Origin: Mesocentrotus franciscanus
Taxonomy: Eukaryota > Echinodermata > Echinoidea > Camarodonta > Strongylocentrotidae
Length of the DNA: 64,000 nt
Reading direction: 5' to 3'
NCBI GenBank assembly: GCA_037976565.1
Contig: CP137668.1
Location: forward strand, 31,139,373 to 31,203,372
Positions 34,270-45,900 of the stretch are shown here, piece after piece. Under the pieces are notes generated by a model. The model worked only from the letters and a program-made list of their open reading frames with translations. It had not been told where the DNA came from and did not search any database. The position numbers and the translations under genes were made by a program. The first letter of the stretch is position 1. Each line of letters starts with the position of its first letter.

Positions 34270-36620
34270 ATTCATACCTTAAAAATAATCTTAGCAACGA
34301 CTTGAATTTTAAAAAAAAAAGTATGTGGGTAAAAAACAGAACCATTGACAATCTTTTTAACGTAACATTTATAAATTGCATATTGCGCATACTTTAAAAT
34401 AATACTTAGGACAGTATATTTCTTGTTTCCTAAGTCCTTACCTACAACTAATATAATTTGGTTTATTTGTATTGCTACTTGGAATAGGTTAAATATCAAA
34501 TTACATATTATTTTCCAAAACAAAGTCACATCATTGCAATATAACATAAAGTGAAACGTTGAGTCAAATTGTCCACAAGAGTGGCATATATATTATTATT
34601 CACAATTTGCCATTTATGTAAGTTTTCTTTTGAGGCAATAAACCTGTGAATCATCTTGAAATTGAATCGTTTAACTTTATTATAACGAGTTTGCTTCAAT
34701 TTAAATAAAAATACATCATTCCAAACAAAGTCATTATCTAAATCTAGAAAGGAATTCCAAAAATAAATCACATTTAGTTCTCTTGACTTCTTACGTATTA
34801 ACAAACGATAGTAATCTTTCACTTTCATAACAAAAACATTCACTTTATCCCCTGTTTATATTTTCATAACATTCGAAATATCACATTCATGTTCAAAATC
34901 ATTTTTTTAATTTTGTATATTTGAAATCAAATAAAAGCTGTTGTGCTTTCACTCTTCTATTTATTAATGTAGAGTCATTCCAAATACCATTTGTAATCAA
35001 ATTGTGAATTTTCAATAAACCGGCATCTTGCCATTCTCGACAAAACAATATTTTTTTCCTGAAAGGTAATGTTACTATTTTTCCAAATAATTTCATTTGG
35101 AATATTTCTTACTTTAAACATATCAATGAATCTTAGTTCTGACAAAGTACAAAAAAAGATCTACATAAAAATCTGGCAAATTATGTTTAGAGCCAAACAA
35201 ATTCATATCATATATGTTACAATTGAAATGTAAACAAAGTGGCAAACCCCCAATTTTATCGGACCAGTATCTAAACATATTTTTCCAATTAGAGCCATTA
35301 TCATTAAAGAAACGAGATGTCCATGCCAAACGGAGTGAAGATATTTTACTAGCAATATAATAATAATAATAATAATAATTATATTGGATTCTTATATAGC
35401 GCACGTATCCACCTTGCAAGGTTCTCAAGGCGCTCCAACATTACCCGGCTATGCTAGGCTGCCGATTTCGGAGCTCACAGCATTCAAGGAATTCCTTCCT
35501 ACCGGTACCCATTTAAGACCTGGGTGGAGAGTGACAAGTGTAGATTAATGTCTTGCCAAAGGACATTAATCATATTCATATTCATCCACCATTTTCAATA
35601 TCACTTATAATTACATTACGTTTAATTTGATCTATTTTGGAATTCCATAGGAAACAAAACAATAGTCTATTCAATATCTGTAAAACATGTTTTGGTACTG
35701 GTACAGCAGTTGCGGTATACACAATTTGTGACGCCGCTATCATTTTCAAAACAATTATTCTACCATAAAAAGTAAGATCTCTCATTTTCCACATATTTAA
35801 TACATTTCGAATTTTATCTATTTCTACATTCCAGTTTAAATCTTGTAACAATTTCTTATTTTCGCCTACATATACTCCTAGATATTTAACAGGTTGATCC
35901 GTATATATAATGTCATTATCATGAACAAAATTATCTACAATATTCAGTTTCATAACTTCTGTCTTCTTCCAATTTATCTTCGGACCTGCATAGTCTCCAA
36001 AATAGTTAATTTCATTCGTAATATATTGTATATCATTAACAGATTCCACAAATAATGTTGTGTCATCTGCATATTGGGAAATTTTTAAACTATCGATACC
36101 TAAATCAACACTGAATGTATCAATCCCTTTAATCTTTTTATTTTGTCTTATTTTGCATGCTAATATTTCCACTACTATGTTAAAAAGTAAAGCCGATAAT
36201 GGGCAATCCTGGCGAACTCCTCTTTCTATAATCAACTTTTTTTGAAATCCATCCATTATTAATCACACGACCACTGGCGTCAGTATAGAAGGTCTTTGTC
36301 CAGGTGATAACAGATTCTTTAAAATTGAATTTACGTAGTGCATGAAATAGGAAATAAAGGAATACATTGTCAAAAGCTTTTTTTTAATCCAAAAAGAATA
36401 TATTCCCTGAACTATTGGATTTCTTTAAATAGTCGATCACATCTTGTACTAACCGTATGTTTTCTGCTGCGGATCTTTTCTTTATGAAACCTCTTTGATC
36501 AGTTGAAATGATACTTGATAAAACACGTTGAAGTCTTTTAGACAGTACTCTTGCCGCAATTTTTATAATCAGTATTTAATAACGAAATAGGTCTCCAATT
36601 GTCTAAATAACCCCTACTAT
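34270..36620 (-). mobile_element. L1/Tx1-type LINE, ORF2 remnant, inactive
   Basis: The minus strand from about 36600 reads NWRPISLLNTDYK, then an RT fingers region (STDQRGFIKKRSAAENIRLV). Next come a stop before KKAFDN, 'GVRQDCPLSALLFNI', the YADD box with TTLFVES near 36060, and the thumb (VKYLGVYVG...). The C-terminal domain continues at 35340-34272 (LRLAWTSRFF, FKMIHRFIASKENLHKW, IYKCYVKKI). Several stops and frameshifts and an internal insertion at about 35345-35585 show that it is dead. No 5' end with an endonuclease domain is visible. Confidence 0.85.
35345..35585. mobile_element. SINE-like insertion with AAT tail inside the LINE
   Basis: It splits the LINE frame between DIENGG and SKISSLRLAW. 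It begins with an (AAT)n run, then 'ttatatagcgcacgtatcca', 'caaggcgctccaacattacc', 'acctgggtggagagtgacaa' and 'gtcttgccaaaggaca'. That last motif resembles the body of many marine-invertebrate SINEs. Related 'atatagcgc' motifs occur at 13155 and 18172. Confidence 0.6.
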
Positions 36621-37140
36621 CTAACCCTCTGCTATGAAATGACATAAACAAATCTGACAATATATTACGCTTGAGTGAGCAAAAGCCCCTTTTGTGAAAG
36701 GGCGGAAAATATTTTTACTTGACGAGAATTGATAATTGAGCTAGAGGGTATCCACAAGTTCAGAACCATTAAAAATCTTACAGCTGCATAGAGTCTCCTC
36801 AGATAATTATATCAACAAACTCTTATCAACAAAAACAACCACAACAACACAAAAAACATACTAGTGCCTCTACTGTGCAATGACGCCCCCGGCCAAACAA
36901 CCTGACGTTATAATATACGCTTGAGTGAGCAGAAGCTACTTTTGTGAAAGGGTGCCCAATCCACACTGGTATTAGCCAAGTCGAGTCGTGAAAAGGCTTA
37001 AGCATTTTCATTCGTTGATCATTAAACGACAATTTATGAAAGAAGAGACACACGGCCAGGGCAAAAGAGTGAACTGAACAATAATCACATTCCACAAATC
37101 ATCCATTAATCCATTAGTATGAAAATCGATTAATCTACAA
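36621..37140. other. Non-coding duplicated block (equivalent of 17090-18115)
   Basis: 'gcttgagtgagcaaaagccc' and 'cgacaatttatgaaag' sequences match 8090-8830, 9540-9850 and 17090-18115. In the 17-18 kb copy the sequence runs straight from 'gaaaatcgattaaactac' into 'ttgtactaaatga'. That copy is the pre-insertion site for the element that follows here. Confidence 0.6.
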
Positions 37141-38767
37141 GCAGGGGCAGGGGGGCAGGGTGTGCAGGGGGGGGGGTACAGTTCCCCCACACTTTTACAA
37201 GTTCCTCAAAAGTGCCCCTTTTTACATAGGATAAATGCCCCTTTATTTTGTAAGAAGTGCCCCTTTCTGCATAGGAAAAGTGTCCCTTCCCTTTTCACCT
37301 CTGATAAGTGCCCCTTTTATTTTGACACGTGCCCCTTTTCCTTCGACAAATTCCCATTTTCCTTTGCAAAAAGTGTCCATTTTCCATTCTCATAAGTGCC
37401 CTTTTAATCTCTATTAAGTGCCCCTTTTCAGGTACGAGAAGTCACTCCTTTTCGCTTCAGATAAGTGCCCCCTTCACCTCCGATAATTACCGCTACTCAA
37501 ATCTGAGAGATGCTCGTTTTACTTTGACAATTAAGTGCCCCTTCCCCTCCTGATAAGTGCTCTTTTCTTCTCTGATGAGTGCTCCTTTTCCCCTCCAATA
37601 ACTGCCCCTTATATTTTGACACATGCCCCTTTTCCTTTCTAATAAATGCTCTCTTTCCTTCTTATAATTGCCCCTTCCCCTTCTCATAATTACCGCTTTT
37701 CATCTTTAATAAGTGCCCCGTTTATTTTAAACATGTGCCTCTTTTTTCTTTTTAATTAGAGCCACTTCCCCCTTTTCATAACAGACCCCTTTCACCTCCA
37801 ATAAATGCCACTATTAAAATCTGATAGGTGCCCCATTCCTTTCAACAAATGGACATTTTCCATTAATATAAATGCCCTTTTTTCATTCTCATAAATGCCC
37901 CTTTTATATCTGGTCAGTGCCCCTTTCAGGTGCGATAAGTGCCCCCTTTCCCCTCTGATAATTTACCTTTTAACAATGATACCTGCCCCTTTTAATTTCT
38001 AATAAGGGAAGTATCCCCTTTCATAAATGCCCCTTTTTATCTTTTTTAAATTCCCCTATCAAAGCAATCTGATAGGTGACCCTTTTCCGTCGACAAATGC
38101 CCATTTACCATTTCCAAAAGGGCCTTTTTTTGCATCCCCGGTGAGTGCCCCTTATCCAGGTGTAAGCGGTGCCTCATTTTCATATCTGATAATGACCCTT
38201 TGTACTTTGATACGTACTCCTTTTCTTTTCTAATAAGTGTCTTATCCCTTCCGATAAGTGTCCCCTTTTCCATTCATCATTAAACGTACCCCTAATTTAA
38301 AGCGACTAAGAGCAAATTCCCCAAAAGCTCGCTCGCTATACGCTAACTCACATTTATAGATGATATAATTATGTTACTTATCAAAGGTCTTTTCAGTCTT
38401 CCGTTATGAGAATGTGCTTATAACCCAATCGGGATTGTTTTTTCCCTCTTAATAAGTTGTAACTTTTCGCACTGCGACCTCACAAATCTTAAATTTTTCA
38501 TCGCTCTTTGCTCGCTTGCAAATAAATATTCAGACCATCACACCCAACTGCAAAGTATGATGTTTAAGCAATATCTTGTACGATGTATAAAGAGAAAAAT
38601 ATATTGAAATCATCCCTGATAATGTAACCACAATGTAGGTGTATATACCAATGTCTAAAATATTGTATATTTTCGCTTTGAGATTTCCCTTTGTAGGTGC
38701 CCTTTTTTCGAGAAAGTGCCCTTTTTGTTGGTGCCCCCACTTTGGAAGTCGCTCCGCCGCCCCTGCC
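37141..38767 (+). mobile_element. TIR element E2 built of degenerate 'aagtgcccctttt' units
   Basis: 1627 bases with ends GCAGGGGC and GCCCCTGCC; the right end also has 'gctccgccgcccctgcc' as in E1. A roughly 1.1-kb chain of short degenerate 'tctgataagtgcccctttt' units is followed by the same unique tail as E1 ('aagagcaaattccccaaaag', 'gcactgcgacctcacaaatc'). The paralogous empty site near 18111 shows it moved as a unit. Confidence 0.78.
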
Positions 38768-38984
38768 ATTAGATATTCCTTGTACTAAATGATGTATTCA
38801 TTTTCTTAAAGGAACACATGGGAGAACAGTGAAATTTTGCAATAGCATCTTAAATTGGCAATACGCTGAACTAGTTAAAAACGGCATTAGATGTAACCGG
38901 AAGTAATCTAAAATTGGCGTACTTCCATATTGTTTATCAAGAAATTAAAACAGCAATCAAGCTATGATTTAACTCTCGAATACT

Positions 38985-39365
38985 TATCCCTTATCGATTC
39001 AATTACTCCATTCATCAATTATTCAGTCTATCAATCAATCAATCAATCAATCAGTCAGTCAGTCAATCAACCAACCAATAAAACAATTAGTCAGTCAGTC
39101 AATCATTCAATTGATTATTCAATCAGTCAGTCAATCAATTAATCAATCAGTCAGTCAATCAACCAACAAATCAAACAATTATTCAGTCAATCAATCCATC
39201 AATCAATCGATCAATCAATCAGTCAGTCAATCAATCCATCAATCAATCAGTCAGTCAATCAATCCATCAATAAATCAATCAATTGATTATTCAATCAGTC
39301 AGTCAATCAATCATTCAATCAATCAGTCAGTGAGTCAATCAACGAACCAATCAAACAATTAGTAG
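38985..39365. repeat. (TCAA/TCAG)n tetranucleotide array, about 0.4 kb
   Basis: A shorter sister of the array at 19836-20896, preceded by the same flank (38810-38960). Confidence 0.95.
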
Positions 39366-40530
39366 TCCGTTTAACCAACCCTCATCACATATTTTAAAAT
39401 AAAATATATACCTTTACCTGAAGTACATATACTACCAGAACTACAAACTGCAATCCTTATAAATTCTTTTTTATTCTGTTCACCTCGTTGCAATATATGC
39501 ATACAAAAATAGTACTGATTTTAGGAAAAATATATTTTGATTCCTTTTATAAATGCTGACAGATTGAATTATAGTATTCTGAATAAGACACACAATGCCG
39601 TATAAGTACTGATTTCATTATTACTATGAAACTGAAAATTTGTGTTAAAAGTAATAGATTAGAATAGCTAGCTCACAATGAACATGTAGATATGCTATTT
39701 ACAACAATTTTGATGTTGTGACGTTATTACAGGTCGATAACAATTCATCATAGAGAACATGTTTTTGGCATGGGAATTTGAAAGACATATTTACATTTGT
39801 ATTGTGTCACACATCAAACTTGTATTCTTTTCAAGGCTTGACTAAATTAAGTGGGAAGGACTTAGCATTAAATGAGCAATGTCTACTCCTAATTCCTAAC
39901 TAGCTGTATACTTTAACCATACACCCAGCACTATACCTATCCCTAACACATACCAAACTAAATTGAGACATAAGCCTGAACTATATACCGTTGACTAAAG
40001 CAGATGCTGCTGGAGTCAGTCTTGCATCAACCAACTAATACCGCAAAGCGGTCATAGAAGGTGAGGTTTTACAAACCAAGAGTTGAATGAGGTTTTGATT
40101 TTTTATATTAATGATTTTCTGAGAAGCTGCAAGGTATATGACCTCAAAGGTAATGATATTCATTAAAATTATGAGTTTATGAGTTTATAAGTTGTCCATG
40201 TGTGCAGGAGCGTCAATCCTTCTTAAAATGTGGGGGGTCCAAAGGCGGGGGTCCAAAGGCGGGGGCCCAATCTGTGAGAAAATTTAGCGGCGAATAAGCA
40301 GGGGGGGGTGGCCTGTTTATTAAAGGTGAAATTAACGTTACTATCTTATTTGCCATAAATTAAGTAGAAAAGGCCCTTGGTCTTACACAGTGCAATACTT
40401 GTGCTTCATGATAAAGGAGGTCAAAAACATGGGGGGCATTTGATATTGTGTCCCCTTGATTGATGCCCATGCATGTACGCTTTAAACCATCAAAAGATTT
40501 ACAACAATTCAATGTATAATTATAATAATA
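39366..40530. other. Intergenic, no gene seen
   Basis: AT-rich sequence without supported exons. Positions about 40225-40310 are G-rich ('gtccaaaggcgggggcccaa', 'atttagcggcgaataag') and resemble the interior of the hAT-type MITE near 54650-54720, so this is probably a fragment of that family. Confidence 0.5.
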
Positions 40531-40535
40531 TACTA

Positions 40536-41000
40536 TTTCTAACAAGATGGAGCTTCGACTGCGCGAAAATGATGCCTCCGCCATAGAGCGATTTTACAAA
40601 CCAAAACGGAAGCAATTTTTAATATCCAAGTTTGATAGTAATTCATTAACGGGTTCTCGGAATATCGTGATTACAAGCTATTTTTCATATACATGGCTCT
40701 GCAAGATAAATTCCTGTCTTGAGTTTGATAGTATTCCATCTGTCGGTTCTAATTATAATGCGTTCACAAGCTATTTATATGCATACATAATGAGCCCTGT
40801 GACCTTTGACATTTGACCTCGTGACCCCAAAATCTAATCAGTTCATTGGCTTTGCAAGATGCATAAACATGTCTTGAGTTTGGCGGTAATCCATCAATCG
40901 GTTCTTGAGATAACGCGATCACGAGAACGGGACGTACGGAAGGGCGGACGGACAACCAGAAAACATAATGCCTCTGGCTACTTTGTAGCGGAGGCATAAA
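40536..41000. repeat. Interspersed element K1 with 'gacctttgacct' units
   Basis: The ends carry 'aatgatgcctccgccat' and 'cataatgcctctggctactt', then 'tgtagcggaggcata'. The interior holds about 2-3 copies of a roughly 150-base unit containing 'gtgacctttgac', 'ttcattggctttgcaagatg' and 'ggttcttgagataacgcgat'. A longer relative is at 60405-61170. The right end has a 'cggaagggcggacggacaac' run. Confidence 0.75.
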
Positions 41001-42023
41001 AACAATGGCAATCAGGTATTAAATGACAAATCTCAAGGTAACATTTTATTTGCAAACATGAAGTTATGCAGTGTAAATAAATCAAATCAAACTACGTAAT
41101 CTATCTAACCTGTGACCTTTATAACATTTTCCAATAATCTTGTTGGAAAAAAAATGAAAAAAAGTGAAAATCTTTCTGTCATGAAATAACAGAAGATACA
41201 TTTCCTTGACTACCTGAAAGACCAATTAAATGATAGGCCTGATTTAACAATTTTTTACTGCAAAATCTCACCTTTGGCAGTACTCTTCCACCCAATTACA
41301 TTGATGTCATTCTTTACTTCCAAATACAAAGTTAATATTGTACATCAAAGTATACATTTTGGAATTATATCACTTGAAAGGAATGGTAGTACTGATTTCA
41401 CAAGTTTTGGCAACACATATAAGAGCAAAAATATACACAAAAATATGGAGTCACAAAAAGGTGGGATAGGCAAATACAATGTCAATGGACGATACAATTT
41501 ATACAAATAAAAAGCTTGCATATATGCTAGTGATCTTCTCAACTGCATAATCCTTAAATATATAAGTTACATGGAAGCACAGACCTGCATAGACTATAAT
41601 AGCTAGTTGCATATATTACACCAAGGGTTGATGATTATAGTGGTATTGGATCCAGGATTCTAGGGAACCCAAGATGTAGACCAATTCATAAATGCCAGCA
41701 AACAAAGGTGCTTTCTGGCATTTTGACATTGTCATGAATACAGTAGAAATGCTCTATCAATCTGGCTAAGAATATGAGATGAAACAGCCCTGGCAGGTTT
41801 ACAAAAATTATCAGTGTTTAGGGAGGGACAATAAGTGTTCACTGTCAATACAAATAATACTTCTATTCGCATATAGCTGTAAAATCATTGATATCACCAA
41901 ACCAAGAGGAATAGTTTCAAATGAGTCCTCCCCACTGGTGTAGCTTTATAGATCAATCTATCAAGAGACCTCTATAGTGAATAATGCAAGGTAGAAAGAG
42001 GCCAATGGCAGAAAAGCTTGTGT
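41001..42023. other. Intergenic, nothing recognised
   Basis: No exon, RNA gene or repeat was supported; the sequence appears single-copy in this window. Confidence 0.5.
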
Positions 42024-42531
42024 TATGCCTGGGTCACATTTGCGTCGCGCCGTGGGGTCTAAAATATTTACGGCCAATAGCAATCATAGGGCCACCGCAG
42101 CATTCCCACGGTCACATACTGTAGCAGTCACAAACGTTAATGTAGCCGCACGGCCTATTTTGAAATTGTGGATACGGCCTTAGAAGTGATGACGCACGGT
42201 CGCCTTAGGACGTCCCTGCGGCGGCCGTAGGTGTTTGACAAATACCAAGGCTTGCGGCTACCGTACGCCTGATGTATGGTCGCTGTGGAACTGCTCTATG
42301 GCCTGGCTATAGTGTGTCTAATTGTCTAATTGCTACTGTTCTAGAAATGAAAAAAGTTTTAACTCTGCGCTATAATCTCACGGCGACCAGTCCGGCCTGT
42401 AAAGAAAGGGATACGCTCTAGGGTGACCCTGAGGCCATCGCAGATCCTCTGCGGCCGCTGCAGGTATCTCTCGATTTCGGGGGCCTACGGCCACCATATC
42501 CTATCCGTAGAGCAAATGTGACCTAGGCATA
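42024..42531. mobile_element. CGTACGG-rich MITE J2, complete, TA target duplication
   Basis: 504 bases (42026-42529) with inverted ends TGCCTGGGTCACATTTGC and GCAAATGTGACCTAGGCA, flanked by TA on both sides. The interior is full of palindromic CCGCACGG/CGTACGG/GCGGCCG words. The truncated inverse copy is at 20897-21432. TA duplication suggests a Tc1/mariner-type or similar transposase in trans. Confidence 0.78.
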
Positions 42532-42923
42532 AGGAATGCCAAAAACACATTACAGAGGTTACTGTAAGAACATCAATATACATAAAAAGAACATTCACAG
42601 CAAAGTACTGAATCAATCCCCGTAGTCCCACAATGTATTAACTATGTGTACAATTCAATAAAGAACAATGATTTCACTTGAAGATAATGGCAGCTCTTTA
42701 AGAAACTTTTACAGCAAATAAGCAAATACATAGACCCCACCCTGTACAAACAAAACGATCTGTAGTAAAGAAATAAAACAAAACACAATTTTGCTTCTCT
42801 TCACAAAAATTAGGCTGTTAAAGCCTAAAGATGGGAACTCATTATGCATGTACCTGTACATGATGTTCGTGACCTCTGAATTCTAAGCAGTTACACGCAT
42901 AATTAATACCAAATAACTCTACA

Positions 42924-45900
42924 TTATAACTCATCATGCTTATCATCTTCACCGTCAACGTTGTGCTCCTTCTCTTCCTCTTCCACTTGATTCAGCTCTT
43001 CGTTCCTTCCCTCCTCTTCTTTCTCCTGCAATTTCTTGTCATCGCACACCTGCATACTATCCAGATCTTCTACATACACGACTTCACCTTGTTCCATCTT
43101 TCCGGACCTCTCGCACTTTTCTTCCACTTCATCTTTCTCTGCTTTAGTCAATTCCTCCTCGGGGGTGTTGAAATGCATCACGCCAAATTCTTGGAAGATG
43201 CCTTTGGCTGCAAACAGCTTGTACCATAGGTTTTCGATGGTGGGGTCGTGGGTGAAACCCTTGTTGAACTTCTCAAAGGCCTCGTCACCATTCTGCATGA
43301 CCATGCGGGCAGTGATCTTATCGGTGCCTTCTGGATCCAAAATGGTGAGGATCTGTTTTGTAATGGAAAATTTGAAGAAAAAAAAACAAGATAAAAAATA
43401 TTAGTGCTCAAGGTAAAGTATTCATTGAGGAATGGATGTTTGAGGATTGCTTTACCTGACTGCAAAGAAATCATGTATATGCTTGTAAGTGAGCAACCAG
43501 GGGACAGACGGCTTTAAGTCCTCTCCTAGGGACTTGGTTATGAGGATTAAAGCCTTTATACAAAAGGGAACAAGCGCATTGACTTGGTTTTGAACCCGGG
43601 ACCTCCCAGTTACGAGACCACTGCTCTACCGGTGAGCCATCGCGCCTCCTTTTAATTCATTTGGAAAAGAAATTAAGAGTAATGATTCAACAGACAAAGG
43701 ATTCACTAAACAGGTGAGTTTATAATACCATAGGTGGAAAGTCTTACCTCTCTTGCAACCTTTTCACTGCCTCCAATGTAGATGGTGTAAATCTTGATGA
43801 AATCTGCACCCTTGAATGGCTGAGAGGGGTCTGTACCTCGTAGCATGGCTAGAGCACCCCTATACAAGAAATCACAAAGATAAGACCCATTTGATTTCTT
43901 GCAGTAAAAGCAAGGGCATGTCTAGCAGGAAGTTGAGGGGGGGGAGGTGACGACCCTCATTCAAATTTTATTCTGGCAAATCTCACATTGTCAGCAACTT
44001 TGAGATTTGTATTCAAACTACATTCTATGTTGGCAAGCATAAATTGAGGACATATTCCTTTTTCTCGCTTGCAAATAGCAAAATCTCCAAACCATTTTCT
44101 ATTACTTGTTTGAAATCATATATTCATATTAACAGTTAATATCATACAAGCTGAGAACATAAACAAAGGTATGGTAAGAGAGGTAACACATTGTAGAAAG
44201 TGCACAATTTCAGCATTCCTCAATTTTCTGTTCTCTATTATACATTCTAAATAAGTCAATTCTTAAGACACGTGTATGGATATTTAAATAGTAGTATGGT
44301 GGTAACTTGAAACTACTTGTAATCCAGAGATGTTAATTTCTATCAAAGTGAGTTCACACCCACACACATAAACATATCTAGTGTGAATTGCAAACTCATA
44401 CGTACGAGGACTGTTATTACCTGTTCAAAGACAAACGTTTGTAGGAACATAACAACCCGATGACGATCTGGAAATTTACTGCATAACCGGGGACCTACTG
44501 TTTTTTTAAAGAAACGTACCCCTATATGAAAGGGCTCCAAATTTTAAAAACTTTTACAAGGTACTTAAACAGAGGACATCCTCGTTTGGCGAGTTGCCGT
44601 CAAAGTGAAGGTAGATACAGTTCTTATGAGTGTCCTTGATACCCACGCACAGTCGCACACACGCAAAACAAACATTTACTATGCCTGGTAATCCTCTCAT
44701 AAATCAATATATAACTTACCAGATAGCCTCCTTGTCTAAGTGATTGTACTCAAAATCATCTCTGTTGGAAGCATCCGAAGGGTCAATGACCTCAATAAGA
44801 TTCTTCAGAGTTTCCAGGGGTAAGGAATCCAGCTCCTCTATCGTGATATAGCCTCGTTCATCGGTATCCAGAATCTTGATAAACTGGATTGAAATAGGAG
44901 AAATAAATAATGATAAATAGACTTGATAAGATTCTTTAGAGTTTGCCAGGGTAAAGAATCAAGCCCCTCTTTCATTTTGTGCCCCTGTTTATTGTTATCA
45001 AGTATCGTTTATTGGCACCAATGCAGCTACACTTATACATTTTCACATCTAAATAAAAGTTTTAAATAAAATTAACACAAAACTCAAATATGCAAATCAA
45101 AAATATTTTCTGTGAGAAATTACATCATCTTCAAACATTAGATTATGATTTCAAGCCATCTAATAAAAGAACTTACCTCTAAACGTTGGTTTACGAGGAC
45201 GTCTTCATCATTCAGTTCACCCTGCCCGAGAGAAGAAGAAGAAGAAGAAGAAGATCAGCAATCTTTGCTATATCTCATTGTGTTTTCAAATGAATTGTAT
45301 TTTAAACAAAAAATATATCCAATCATCTACCTAACAATTCACTTTTACACTTTAAGTTCTAACATGATGAAGAGAGTGTAGAAAGGAAAAGGTATGTGTT
45401 CCTGCACTATTGAATAATAAGCTCAAACTTACAGTGCATAGGCGTTACTCATTGTGTTATGTGTTTGTACTGTTTGCAATATGCAATGGTCATAACTAAA
45501 ATCTAACTTTCTTGGTTTCTATCTCATTGACTTAAAATCATACCACATCTAAACAATGCACCAACAACATCGATATGTTTTCAGATTGTGCAAAACAAAT
45601 ACTCCTTGTATTTTGGGGGTCATGCTGTATTAAGGGTTATTTCACATTTTCTGGTACAGAGAAAAAGGGGAAAGTTATACCTGTATGAAATTACTTGTAT
45701 ATTCCTCTAGCCAAATCTTGCCAGTTCTATCAGCAGTGGTCTTCATGACAGTTCTGAAAAGAAGGAAATTTCATTGAAACTTGATAGATAAATATAGCAA
45801 TATTAATATCAAACAGGACGAGTACTTATACAGCATCACTTCCATTACACGGAATGCTCAAAGATGGACTGATCTAATGCACATAGTTCTGTGAACATTT

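Noticed and set aside
42936..43404. Plus-strand frames antisense to the JmjC gene's last exon
   Set aside because: They are shadows of the Glu/Lys-rich coding exon on the minus strand, which has verified splice phases and an HDEL end.
43588..43650. tRNA-Thr(CGT)-like sequence on the minus strand
   Set aside because: The A and B boxes are present, but the acceptor stem does not pair and a SINE body follows.
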